A stretch of DNA of 64,000 nucleotides, taken from contig NZ_HG326652.1 of assembly GCF_000308295.2 (NCBI RefSeq), forward strand, positions 739,420 to 803,419, written 5' to 3'. The notes beneath the pieces are model-generated. The model made no database searches, was not told the origin of the DNA, and saw only the letters and a program-made list of their open reading frames with translations. Both the position numbers and the translations under genes were made by a program. The stretch comes from Afipia birgiae 34632. Lineage in GTDB: Bacteria; Pseudomonadota; Alphaproteobacteria; Rhizobiales; Xanthobacteraceae. Of this stretch, positions 8,859 through 16,107 are shown piece after piece (the stretch's first letter is position 1; the number at the start of each line of letters is the position of its first letter).

Positions 8859-9143
8859 TCACTCCCAGCGGGGGTCCAGCACCTCGCGCGCGTTGGCGAC
8901 GGCCTGCGGCGTCAGCTGCGATGCATCGGCAAAGGCTTTCACAGTCGCGTCATCACGCACGATGAAATCGAGTACGCCGGCAAGGAATTTCGGGTCGGCG
9001 GCCGAGGTTCGAAGGGTCTGCGGGCCAATACCGCTCTCGGTCAGGAACATCCCTAATCGCTCAGGGTCTGAAGCCAGGAAGGAGAGGGCCTGAATCGCAA
9101 CAAATTCAGCTACTTCCTGAGGGGTCGATGGGCCTTTTGTCAT
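8859..9143 (-). CDS. DUF3572 family protein
   Basis: 94 residues, acidic and helical, matching the DUF3572 family of alphaproteobacteria in length and in the segments AIQALSFLASDPERLGMFL and FLAGVLDFIVRDDATV. Function is unknown. It sits 4 bp upstream of dinB on the same strand and is divergent from divK, an arrangement I believe is common in related genomes. The close spacing to dinB suggests co-expression but not necessarily a DNA-repair role. Confidence 0.85.
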   Translation of the reverse strand: MTKGPSTPQEVAEFVAIQALSFLASDPERLGMFLTESGIGPQTLRTSAADPKFLAGVLDFIVRDDATVKAFADASQLTPQAVANAREVLDPRWE

Positions 9144-9269
9144 TGATCGCGTTTGCCTTTCCGTAACTTATCGTCTCTATTTTGAGTCCATCATGCCCGA
9201 GTCACGGTGGCGTGGCGAATTCAATGGTTTCAGCACGTACGGGCATTTTGCGGGAATTGGAGGGCCAGG

Positions 9270-9635
9270 ATGGCCAAAACCGTCCTGATCGTGGAAGACA
9301 ACGAGCTCAATATGAAGCTCTTCCGCGATCTGCTGGAGGCTCATGGGTATCAGACAGTCGGCACGCGTAATGGGGTTGAAGCACTCGATCTCGCCCGCAA
9401 GCACCGGCCCGATCTCATTCTCATGGATATCCAGCTTCCCGAGGTTTCCGGTCTCGACGTGACACGCTGGATCAAGGCGGATGTCGAATTGCGCGCGATC
9501 CCTGTGGTCGCGGTAACGGCTTTTGCCATGAAGGGCGACGAAGAACGTATCCGCGAAGGCGGGTGCGAGGCGTATTTATCCAAGCCGATTTCGGTTGGAA
9601 AGTTTATTGAGACGGTTCGACGGTTTGTCGGCTAG
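9270..9635 (+). CDS. divK: Single-domain response regulator DivK
   Basis: 121 residues comprising only a receiver domain, with the acidic pocket Glu9-Asp10, phospho-acceptor Asp53 ([10 protein letters not shown]), a Thr in VAVTAFAM and Lys in LSKPIS. DivK controls cell division and polarity through the DivJ/PleC kinases and DivL-CckA in alphaproteobacteria. The frame extends upstream to 9207, but the ATG at 9270 preceded by GGAGGGCCAGG gives the family length. It is followed 9 bp later by pleD, the classical divK-pleD operon. Confidence 0.96.
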   Translation: MAKTVLIVEDNELNMKLFRDLLEAHGYQTVGTRNGVEALDLARKHRPDLILMDIQLPEVSGLDVTRWIKADVELRAIPVVAVTAFAMKGDEERIREGGCEAYLSKPISVGKFIETVRRFVG

Positions 9636-9644
9636 GAGAGTTTG

Positions 9645-11018
9645 ATGTCCGCGCGCGTTCTGGTCGTTGACGATGTTCTCGCCAACGTAAAGCTGCTCGA
9701 GGCGCGTCTGTCCGCGGAATATTTTGACGTCGTGACGGCGAATTGCGGCACGCAGGCGCTTGATATCTGCGAGCGCGCGGAATGCGACATCGTGCTGCTC
9801 GACGTGATGATGCCGGACATCGACGGATTCGAAGTCTGCCGCCGCCTGAAGTCGAATCCGAAAACCCATTTCATTCCCGTCATCATGGTGACGGCGCTCG
9901 ACAGTCCATCCGACCGCGTGCGCGGGCTCGACGCCGGCGCCGATGACTTCCTGACAAAGCCGGTGTCCGACGTCGTGATGATCGCACGCGTGCGATCGCT
10001 GACGCGGCTGAAGATGATGACCGACGAGTTGCGCATGCGCGCGATCACGTCGCTGGAAATTGGCGTCAACGCCCCCGAGCGCGACGCGGTCGCTGATACC
10101 GGCAGGGGTGGGCGCGTGTTGCTGGTCGATGATAGGCCATCGTCCTACGAGCGGCTGGCTCCTGTGCTGGCCACCGAACATAGCGTCGATGTTGAAGCCA
10201 ACCCGGCCGAAGCGCTATTTCATGCCGCCGATGGCAACTACGATTTGCTGATCGTGTCGCTAGGTCTGGAGAATTTCGACGGGTTGCGGCTTTGCAGCCA
10301 GGCGCGTTCGCTGGAGCGGACACGCAGCGTGCCGATTCTCGCCATTGCCGACGCCGACAACAATGCGCGGTTGCTGCGCGGGCTCGAAATCGGCGTCAAC
10401 GATTACCTGCTGCGTCCGGTGGACAAGAACGAACTGCTGGCGCGCGCACGTACCCAGATCCGCAAGCGCCGCTACACCGATCACCTGCGCGACAACGTGC
10501 AGAACTCGATCGAAATGGCGATCACCGATCCGCTGACCGGGCTGCATAACCGCCGCTACATGGAAAGCCATCTTGCGACGCTGGCAGAGCAGGCGGCCAT
10601 GCGCGCCAAGCCACTGGCACTGATGATGCTGGACATCGACTACTTCAAATCGATCAACGATAACTACGGCCACGATGCGGGCGACGATGTATTGCGCGAG
10701 TTTGCCGTGCGAATCCGCAAGTCGATCCGCGGAATCGATCTCGCGTGCCGCTTCGGTGGCGAGGAGTTCGTCATCGTGATGCCGGAGACCGACCTGCATG
10801 TGGCGGGGATGGTCGCCGAACGGCTTCGCCGCTCCATCGCCGGGGAACCGTTCGCTATCGAGAAGGGCGCTAAGCGTATCGAGGTGACCATTTCGATCGG
10901 CATCTCGACCCTGGAAACCAAGGGCGAGGCGATCAGCGCCGTCCTCAAGCGCGCGGACCAGGCGCTGTACCGCGCCAAGCACGATGGCCGAAACCGCGTG
11001 GTCGCTGCCGCGGCCTAA
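9645..11018 (+). CDS. pleD: PleD diguanylate cyclase response regulator
   Basis: 457 residues in the PleD layout: a first receiver domain with phospho-acceptor Asp53 (VLLDVMMPDIDG), a second degenerate receiver domain (about residues 155-275), and a C-terminal GGEEF domain with RFGGEEFVIVMPE. It makes cyclic di-GMP when activated and, in Caulobacter, drives the swarmer-to-stalked transition. The ATG at 9645 is chosen over TTG 9642 because it follows the strong ribosome site GGAGAG. Its TAA stop overlaps the TAG stop of the convergent CBS-BON gene. Confidence 0.96.
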   Translation: MSARVLVVDDVLANVKLLEARLSAEYFDVVTANCGTQALDICERAECDIVLLDVMMPDIDGFEVCRRLKSNPKTHFIPVIMVTALDSPSDRVRGLDAGADDFLTKPVSDVVMIARVRSLTRLKMMTDELRMRAITSLEIGVNAPERDAVADTGRGGRVLLVDDRPSSYERLAPVLATEHSVDVEANPAEALFHAADGNYDLLIVSLGLENFDGLRLCSQARSLERTRSVPILAIADADNNARLLRGLEIGVNDYLLRPVDKNELLARARTQIRKRRYTDHLRDNVQNSIEMAITDPLTGLHNRRYMESHLATLAEQAAMRAKPLALMMLDIDYFKSINDNYGHDAGDDVLREFAVRIRKSIRGIDLACRFGGEEFVIVMPETDLHVAGMVAERLRRSIAGEPFAIEKGAKRIEVTISIGISTLETKGEAISAVLKRADQALYRAKHDGRNRVVAAAA

Positions 11019-11737
11019 CTCGCTTTCGTCCTGTCTTCTTCGGACCCGAAATACGTGCCTGACATGGGGTCGACCCAACCCAGGTGATCGTGAACCTGTT
11101 TGACGCCCGCGACATTCTCCGCCGCGACGACAATGGCCTGCCGCGTGCGGTCGTCCGTGATGACGCCGCAGATGTCGACGACACCGTTTCGGACAAAGAC
11201 CTCCAGTCCGGCTGGCCCCCAATCATGTCGATCGATCTCTGCGAGAATACGGGCGTGGATATGTGCGTCGTCCGCGGTGGGATCGGGGACGTCACGCGTG
11301 AGGCCCGCGACAGCGCGGACGAAATTCTGGCGGCTGATGATTCCGGTCAGCTTGTTGCCGTTCATGACGGGGACGCGCTTGACGCGATATTTCTCCATGA
11401 TGGCGACGACGTCAGAAAGCGGGGTGTCCTCGGTCACGGTTTGAACATCGCGTGTCATGATCTCATCAACGCGGCGTCCGGCGGTCTGGACATACTCCGC
11501 AGCCTGATATCCGGGGCCGAGAATGAAATCGAGCCAGCGCGGTCTCTTGCGCTGCGTGCCGATTTCCCGTCGGCGCAATAGATCGCGCTCGGTGACAATA
11601 CCCACCAGCGCACCTTTCAAATCGACAACAGGAAGGCCGCTCACATGGTTGTCAAGCATGAGCCTTGCAACATCGGTGATCGAATCACCGGGCGCGGCCT
11701 TGATGACTTTGCGGGTCATGATGTGATGCGCTCTCAT
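11015..11737 (-). CDS. Tandem CBS-domain protein with C-terminal BON domain
   Basis: 240 residues from ATG 11737 (frame open to 11785; MRAHHIMTRKVI is the conserved start of these proteins). Two CBS domains (about residues 7-60 and 92-146) contain ITDVARLMLDNHVSGLPVVD and DVVAIMEKYRVKRVPVM, which usually bind adenosyl ligands. A BON domain follows (about residues 155-225). CBS-BON proteins are linked to stress or low-oxygen responses in soil bacteria; partners are unknown. It is divergent from a universal stress protein gene, with a shared FixK/FNR-type box 86 bp upstream of its start. Confidence 0.88.
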   Translation of the reverse strand: MRAHHIMTRKVIKAAPGDSITDVARLMLDNHVSGLPVVDLKGALVGIVTERDLLRRREIGTQRKRPRWLDFILGPGYQAAEYVQTAGRRVDEIMTRDVQTVTEDTPLSDVVAIMEKYRVKRVPVMNGNKLTGIISRQNFVRAVAGLTRDVPDPTADDAHIHARILAEIDRHDWGPAGLEVFVRNGVVDICGVITDDRTRQAIVVAAENVAGVKQVHDHLGWVDPMSGTYFGSEEDRTKAS

Positions 11738-11822
11738 AAGATCACCTGTGCGCTCTGATGGGACCGATGTGGCCCGAACGGGCACTCACGAATTCAGTCT
11801 GACCGCTTCTCGTCTGAACACC

Positions 11823-11836
11823 TTGATTCACATCAA
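11823..11836. promoter_or_regulatory. FixK/FNR-type binding site
   Basis: TTGAT TCAC ATCAA is a perfect match to the TTGAT-N4-ATCAA consensus of FixK2/FnrN/Anr regulators. It is placed between two divergent start codons, 86 bp from the CBS-BON gene and 93 bp from the universal stress protein gene. FixK-type proteins activate genes at low oxygen. The symmetrical position allows activation in either or both directions. The match is seen directly; the regulation is inferred. Confidence 0.75.
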
Positions 11837-11929
11837 GTGCAGCAATAGTGCCGCAGGCTTTCACGGATGGGAGCCATATCAAGCCGGCAGATCCCGCCAC
11901 CAGTTAGGCTCGGTCAAAAGGAGATCATC

Positions 11930-12808
11930 ATGGCCATCAGGGATTTCTTGCTTCCGCTTGTCAGCTATCCGAAGCCGACAACAAAGGCTGCAATCGAGTC
12001 GGTGTTCCGCCTGAGCGAGAGTCTTTTGTCGTCAGGAAACCGGAGCGGAAATCATTCGACGATTACGCAGCGCGTTTCGGCGGTGGTGTATGAGGTCGAA
12101 ATTGAAATGGGCCTTTACTTCGAAGGCGCGCACATGGGGGAGTTTCTCGAACGGGAAGCAAGAAAGAGCGCAGTCAATGCGCAACAGCTCGTCCATAGTT
12201 TCGAGGAGGTCGCCGCCCGCCATAATGTGATGCATCGCTGTCGCTTGGAGCGCAGGGCGCCTTATGACATGACGCGGAACTTGGTGGAGTCGGCGCGGCT
12301 GCATCATGTCACCGTTCAGCCGCTCAGGAAGGATACCGAAGACCAGCTTGATCTCGCCGAACAGATCATCTTCGAGTCGGGCCGCCCGGTTCTGATTTTT
12401 CCGGAGGAGCCGGTGCGGCCGCTGGCGACGGCAATCCTGACCGTTGCCGTTGCGTGGGACGGAAGTCGTCAGGCCGCGCGCGCCGTGGCCGATGCGTTGC
12501 CGTTTCTGCGGCGTGCAAAGACGGTGAGGGCGTTCACGGCGACGGACGACAAGCCGCTGTCATCCGCCCAGGCGCAGCAATTCGTGGAGTACCTGGCAGG
12601 CTTTGGAATTGAAGCCATCCATGAAGACGTCAAGAAAACCGATCAGCATTCAATCGGCAGTTTCCTGGAGGCCTATGTTGTGTCCCGTGGCATCGACCTT
12701 CTGGTCATGGGCGCTTACGGCCACTCCAGACTGCGCGAATTCATTCTGGGCGGAGCCACGCGATCGATTCTCGCGAATCCGCCGTGCTGGGTCCTGCTAT
12801 CCCACTGA
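11930..12808 (+). CDS. Universal stress protein (UspA superfamily)
   Basis: 292 residues, large enough for two Usp folds. The C-terminal fold ends with the ATP-binding signature GAYGHSRLREFILGGATRS (GX2GX9G-S/T). The N-terminal half is more divergent and lacks this loop. The start at 11930 follows AAAAGGAGATCATC; the frame is open to 11867 without a comparable ribosome site. A FixK/FNR-type box lies upstream, suggesting low-oxygen induction together with the CBS-BON gene. A terminator follows at 12847-12877. Confidence 0.87.
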   Translation: MAIRDFLLPLVSYPKPTTKAAIESVFRLSESLLSSGNRSGNHSTITQRVSAVVYEVEIEMGLYFEGAHMGEFLEREARKSAVNAQQLVHSFEEVAARHNVMHRCRLERRAPYDMTRNLVESARLHHVTVQPLRKDTEDQLDLAEQIIFESGRPVLIFPEEPVRPLATAILTVAVAWDGSRQAARAVADALPFLRRAKTVRAFTATDDKPLSSAQAQQFVEYLAGFGIEAIHEDVKKTDQHSIGSFLEAYVVSRGIDLLVMGAYGHSRLREFILGGATRSILANPPCWVLLSH

Positions 12809-12846
12809 TGGCGGGGCAGTGCTCGGCCAGAGAGGACCGCCAAAAA

Positions 12847-12877
12847 CGAAAAACGGGGCCGAAAGGCCCCGTTTTCG
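12847..12877. terminator. Bidirectional intrinsic terminator between usp and rpmG
   Basis: The stem AACGGGGCC / GGCCCCGTT around a GAAA loop is flanked by an A run on the left and a T run on the right. It can therefore terminate both the plus-strand usp transcript and the minus-strand rpmG transcript. Confidence 0.85.
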
Positions 12878-12897
12878 TGCATAAGTAATTGAAATAC

Positions 12898-13065
12898 TTA
12901 CTTGATCTTGGCTTCGCGGAACTCGACGTGCTTTTTCGCGACCGGATCGTACTTCTTCTTCACGAGCTTGTCGGTCATCGTGCGGGAGTTCTTCTTGGCG
13001 ACGTAATAGAAGCCGGTATCCGCGCTGGAAACGAGCTTGACCTTGATGGTGACCGCTTTGGCCAT
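12898..13065 (-). CDS. rpmG: 50S ribosomal protein L33
   Basis: A 55-residue basic protein, [20 protein letters not shown] followed by [20 protein letters not shown] and a C-terminus ending EFREAKIK, which is the alphaproteobacterial L33. It has none of the paired zinc cysteines, so it is the zinc-free (C-minus) form. It is a structural protein of the large ribosomal subunit. GAGG lies upstream of the ATG at 13065. In related genomes rpmG sits near divK-pleD and the rnr/topA group, as here. Confidence 0.95.
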   Translation of the reverse strand: MAKAVTIKVKLVSSADTGFYYVAKKNSRTMTDKLVKKKYDPVAKKHVEFREAKIK

Positions 13066-13289
13066 GTTCAGAACCTCGAATGTCAGGAATCACGCGCAGA
13101 CCCGACAAATCGAGCTGCATTTGGGGCGCAACCTAGCTTCGAACGCCCCAAAGTCAAGGTTTTAGGGCGCAATATTCCGAAAAGCGGATACCCCGGATTT
13201 CGCCCCGCGAAGGGCCTCGGTTCGACGGGCCTGAAGGGCTATTCAGCCGCGTTCAAAGCCCCGGCAGGCTCGAAAAGCCGGTTTTTGGG

Positions 13290-13424
13290 CTATGGCAGGC
13301 CGAGATTTTCGCGGAGCGTGGGGCCTTCGTAGTCCTTGCGGAAGATGCCACGCCGCTGCAGTTCCGGAACCACCAGGTCGGCGAAATCGTCCAGCCCCTG
13401 CGGGAGGGCAGTTTTCCCGACGGG
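13290..13424 (-). pseudogene. C-terminal remnant of an LLM-class flavin monooxygenase (NtaA/DszA type)
   Basis: Directly after the stop codon of the TonB-like gene, and in the same frame, the minus strand continues open for about 44 codons to a TAG at 13290-13292. The translation contains [19 protein letters not shown] followed by [16 protein letters not shown]. This closely resembles the C-terminal end of FMN-dependent NtaA/SnaA/DszA monooxygenases ([12 protein letters not shown]...YEG.TLRE.LGLP). The rest of the roughly 440-residue enzyme is absent, so this is a gene fragment left by a deletion or recombination. It cannot be functional. Confidence 0.7.
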
Positions 13425-14264
13425 TTATCCGCCCTTGAAATCCTGCGGCGAGAAACTGAGATCGAGCATGCGCCACTGATCGTAGCGATCAGCCGGCAGC
13501 ATGGCGTACGGCTGGCACTTGTCCAGCGCATCCATCGCACTGCGCATCAGAGCTGGACCTTTTTCCGATGCACTGGCTTCGATCAGAAGCGGTTCCGACG
13601 CGAGCTTGCCGTCACGTTGAAACGCCACGCGCAGCACGATCCGGACATTGTCGGAAGGCGTCACCGATTTCGGCAGGATCGAACAACTCTTGAGATGGGC
13701 GCGTAGAGCTGCGGCATCCTCGCTGGAAATATTCGCCTTTGCCGTCGCCTTGGCGTCGAAGTCGCCGGCTGCTCCGGCGTCCGGCAGGGTGAACATCATG
13801 CCGAACTTGCTTGTGATGTCGGGGGCCGCCACCGGCACTTCCTGCTGAGGCTGTGCCGGGGGGTGTTGTTGGGGCTGCGCCTGCTGCTGAGGTTGTGCCT
13901 GCGGTTGAGGCTGCTCTGGTTCGGCGGGCTGCTGCTTGAGCGCCGCCTGCTGCGAATCCTGCTTTGGCTTTGAGGGCGGAGCGGGGGCAGGTTTTACGGA
14001 TTGTTCCGGCGCCGCTTGTTGCGGCGTTTCCTGCGCAGCCTGCTTTCTTTCCGCAGCAGCCTGTTCCTGATCTTTGTTCGAAAGCGTCGGGAAGTCGTAG
14101 TTATCAGGTTCCTTTGGAAGCGGCGGCACTTCCTCGGGCGTGACGATATCGACGGTAATGGCTTCCGCGGTCGTCGGGTCGAACGGGCGCACACCCGCGA
14201 GCACAAGACACGCTGTCAGGGCCGCAACATGTGCGGCGACCGATATGGCGGCGCCGGTACGCAT
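13425..14264 (-). CDS. TonB/TolA-like energy-transducing envelope protein
   Basis: 279 residues: one N-terminal membrane helix (about residues 5-25), a Pro/Gln/Lys-rich linker (about residues 45-150, with many PQ repeats), and a C-terminal TolA/TonB-like globular domain that contains two cysteines, SCSILP and DKCQPYAML. This layout spans the inner membrane and periplasm. No exbB/exbD or tolQ/tolR gene is nearby, so its motor partner is elsewhere. It is 99 bp downstream of the redoxin gene on the same strand. A monooxygenase remnant follows its stop codon in frame. Confidence 0.75.
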   Translation of the reverse strand: MRTGAAISVAAHVAALTACLVLAGVRPFDPTTAEAITVDIVTPEEVPPLPKEPDNYDFPTLSNKDQEQAAAERKQAAQETPQQAAPEQSVKPAPAPPSKPKQDSQQAALKQQPAEPEQPQPQAQPQQQAQPQQHPPAQPQQEVPVAAPDITSKFGMMFTLPDAGAAGDFDAKATAKANISSEDAAALRAHLKSCSILPKSVTPSDNVRIVLRVAFQRDGKLASEPLLIEASASEKGPALMRSAMDALDKCQPYAMLPADRYDQWRMLDLSFSPQDFKGG

Positions 14265-14363
14265 ACAATTGTGGTTCGCTCATCCCTGGCGGGCGTTCCG
14301 CCGCCGTCGGTGGCCAGCATATCAGCCCGCGCGGGGGCTTGAAACCGCAACTCCCCGCTTTGG

Positions 14364-14831
14364 TCAGGTGTCTGTCAGCACCGAGGCAATCATTGCGCCG
14401 ACCGCCATGTCGTCCTGTTGCCCGAAGCCGTGATGATACACGGTGCCGTTCCGGCGGATCAGGATCATGGTCGGGGTTCCGCGCATGCCATAATTGGCCA
14501 TTGTCACGGGAATCGGCGTGTCTTCGCCGGGTGTGTCCACACCGATCGGGAAGGTGAGCTTGTTCTCGTGAACGAACGCCTTCAATGACACCGGTTTCAT
14601 GGCTTCGTGGTGCTCGAAGACGGTATGCAGACCGATGACCTGCAAGTCCGTGTTCCTGAACATGTCGTGCGCGCGTTGAGTTTGCGGCGTCCCGTGCGAT
14701 ACGCAGCCGGGACAGAGCATCTGAAAGGCGTGGATCAGAACGGGGCGCCCGCGAAGACCTGCAAGCGTGAGCGGCGTGGCTGCGTTGAGCCATTCCGAGA
14801 CCGACAGTTCAGGTGCAATGGCGGTCGTCAT
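14364..14831 (-). CDS. Redoxin / thioredoxin-fold protein
   Basis: 155 residues from ATG 14831. The thioredoxin-like fold has the redox motif CPGC in ALIHAFQMLCPGCVSHGTP-like context (near residues 38-42) and a cis-Pro segment MRGTPTMILIRRNG. It resembles AhpC/TSA-TlpA-type redoxins of Bradyrhizobium relatives. No signal peptide is visible, so it is probably cytoplasmic. Its role (disulfide reduction or peroxide reduction) is not decided by sequence. It lies upstream of the TonB-like gene on the same strand. Confidence 0.8.
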   Translation of the reverse strand: MTTAIAPELSVSEWLNAATPLTLAGLRGRPVLIHAFQMLCPGCVSHGTPQTQRAHDMFRNTDLQVIGLHTVFEHHEAMKPVSLKAFVHENKLTFPIGVDTPGEDTPIPVTMANYGMRGTPTMILIRRNGTVYHHGFGQQDDMAVGAMIASVLTDT

Positions 14832-14894
14832 GACAACGTCAGGCCTCTGCAATCACGGCGCTGATGCAGGAGGACTGTTCCACCGGAGGCAGAA

Positions 14895-15629
14895 TCAGAT
14901 GACGTCCCGCTGCATCTTGCCGTCGTAGAAGTGGAAAAACGGCACCTCCGCCGCATGCGATAGCGGGCCCAGTGCGAGGCGCTTGTCCAGTTCGCGCAGC
15001 ACCATCTTCGTCATTTGATGAAGATCCGCGAGAGACAGCGAACCAAGCTCGACCCACACAAGCTCAACAAGTTCGGCATCGGCATGGACGACGCCTTCAA
15101 CCCGGTGCGCGATCGACGATGCGTCGGCGGTAAAAAACCGTGTGTCGAACCGCCGGACCCGGCCGGGCGGAGTGATGGCGCGGGCGATCAGGAACAGTCC
15201 GGACGGGTCGGGCAGCAGCCCGGCGTCGGCGAACGGCCTCCACTCGCCGGTGAGCTTCGCCGCTGCGCCGTTCATACGCGCGACTTGCCGTCCCAGACAA
15301 AGCCCGGTTTCCTCGCAGGCTTCGCGAATGGCTGCGACGGCCAGCGCCCGAGCCCGAGCTGGCGCGATCTTCGGGCTGCCGCCGGTCAGTTTCTTTTCCA
15401 GAGCCTTCGGAATGTCCGCCGCGACCGGAACGCGGTTATCGGTGGCATCGACACGTCCGCCGGGGAACACGAACTTGCCCGGCATGAAGATGACCTTGTC
15501 ATGCCGTTTGCCGACCAGAACCTTGGGCACACTTCCGCTGCGATCAACGAGAATCAGCGTCGCGGCATCTTTCGGGCGGCGGTAAGGATGACTGTCGTCT
15601 TCCTTCTCTTCTTTCTCAGGCTCGCTCAT
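14895..15629 (-). CDS. NUDIX hydrolase
   Basis: 244 residues with a NUDIX fold. The box is split in the usual way: GRVDATDN near residue 58 and the later AVAAIREACEETGLCLG, which keeps REXXEE-like residues. These enzymes hydrolyse nucleoside diphosphates linked to another moiety; the substrate is unknown. The start ATG overlaps the stop of the DUF983 gene by 4 bp (15626-15629), so it is the last gene of the topA-rnr-DUF983-NUDIX run. Confidence 0.88.
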   Translation of the reverse strand: MSEPEKEEKEDDSHPYRRPKDAATLILVDRSGSVPKVLVGKRHDKVIFMPGKFVFPGGRVDATDNRVPVAADIPKALEKKLTGGSPKIAPARARALAVAAIREACEETGLCLGRQVARMNGAAAKLTGEWRPFADAGLLPDPSGLFLIARAITPPGRVRRFDTRFFTADASSIAHRVEGVVHADAELVELVWVELGSLSLADLHQMTKMVLRELDKRLALGPLSHAAEVPFFHFYDGKMQRDVI

Positions 15630-16087
15630 TTCACCAGCTTCGCAATGGTGCCTTCCTCGACGCCCTCGGGCCGGCTTTCGTCAAAGCCATGCATGCGGAA
15701 CGCCCACTGCAATCCTACCACTGCACCCTTGACCGGCTGCAACAGCAACAGCGACGAGACCAGCGTGAAGGGCAAGTAGAACGCCAGTTGCAGCAGCATC
15801 GATGGCGCGTAGTTGGTCTCGATCCAGAGCGCAATGGGCACAATGATGTGCCCGACGATGACGATCACGAGATAGGCGGGCAGATCGTCGGCGCGGTGAT
15901 GGCTCAGGTTCTCTCCGCAGGCCGGGCACTTGTCGGCCACTTTCAGGAAGGCGCGAAAGATCTTGCCTTCGCCACAGCTCGGGCAGCGGCAGCGTAAGCC
16001 GCGGGCCATCGCCTGCCAGAGATCGCGCTTGGGCAGCGATTGAGATGTCGATGTCCACGTCGCGGCGGGCATTGTGCGGCTTTCCAT
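15626..16087 (-). CDS. DUF983 family membrane protein
   Basis: 153 residues with an N-terminal zinc-ribbon pair, RCRCPSCGEGKIF and CPACGENL, followed by two hydrophobic helices (about residues 80-105 and 113-135), the DUF983 arrangement. Function is unknown. The ATG at 16087 is preferred over GTG 16108 because AAAGGAG lies 6 bases upstream. It sits 20 bp after rnr and overlaps the NUDIX gene by 4 bp, in line with one transcript. Confidence 0.88.
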   Translation of the reverse strand: MESRTMPAATWTSTSQSLPKRDLWQAMARGLRCRCPSCGEGKIFRAFLKVADKCPACGENLSHHRADDLPAYLVIVIVGHIIVPIALWIETNYAPSMLLQLAFYLPFTLVSSLLLLQPVKGAVVGLQWAFRMHGFDESRPEGVEEGTIAKLVK

Positions 16088-16107
16088 AACGGCTCCTTTG
16101 AAAGGCA

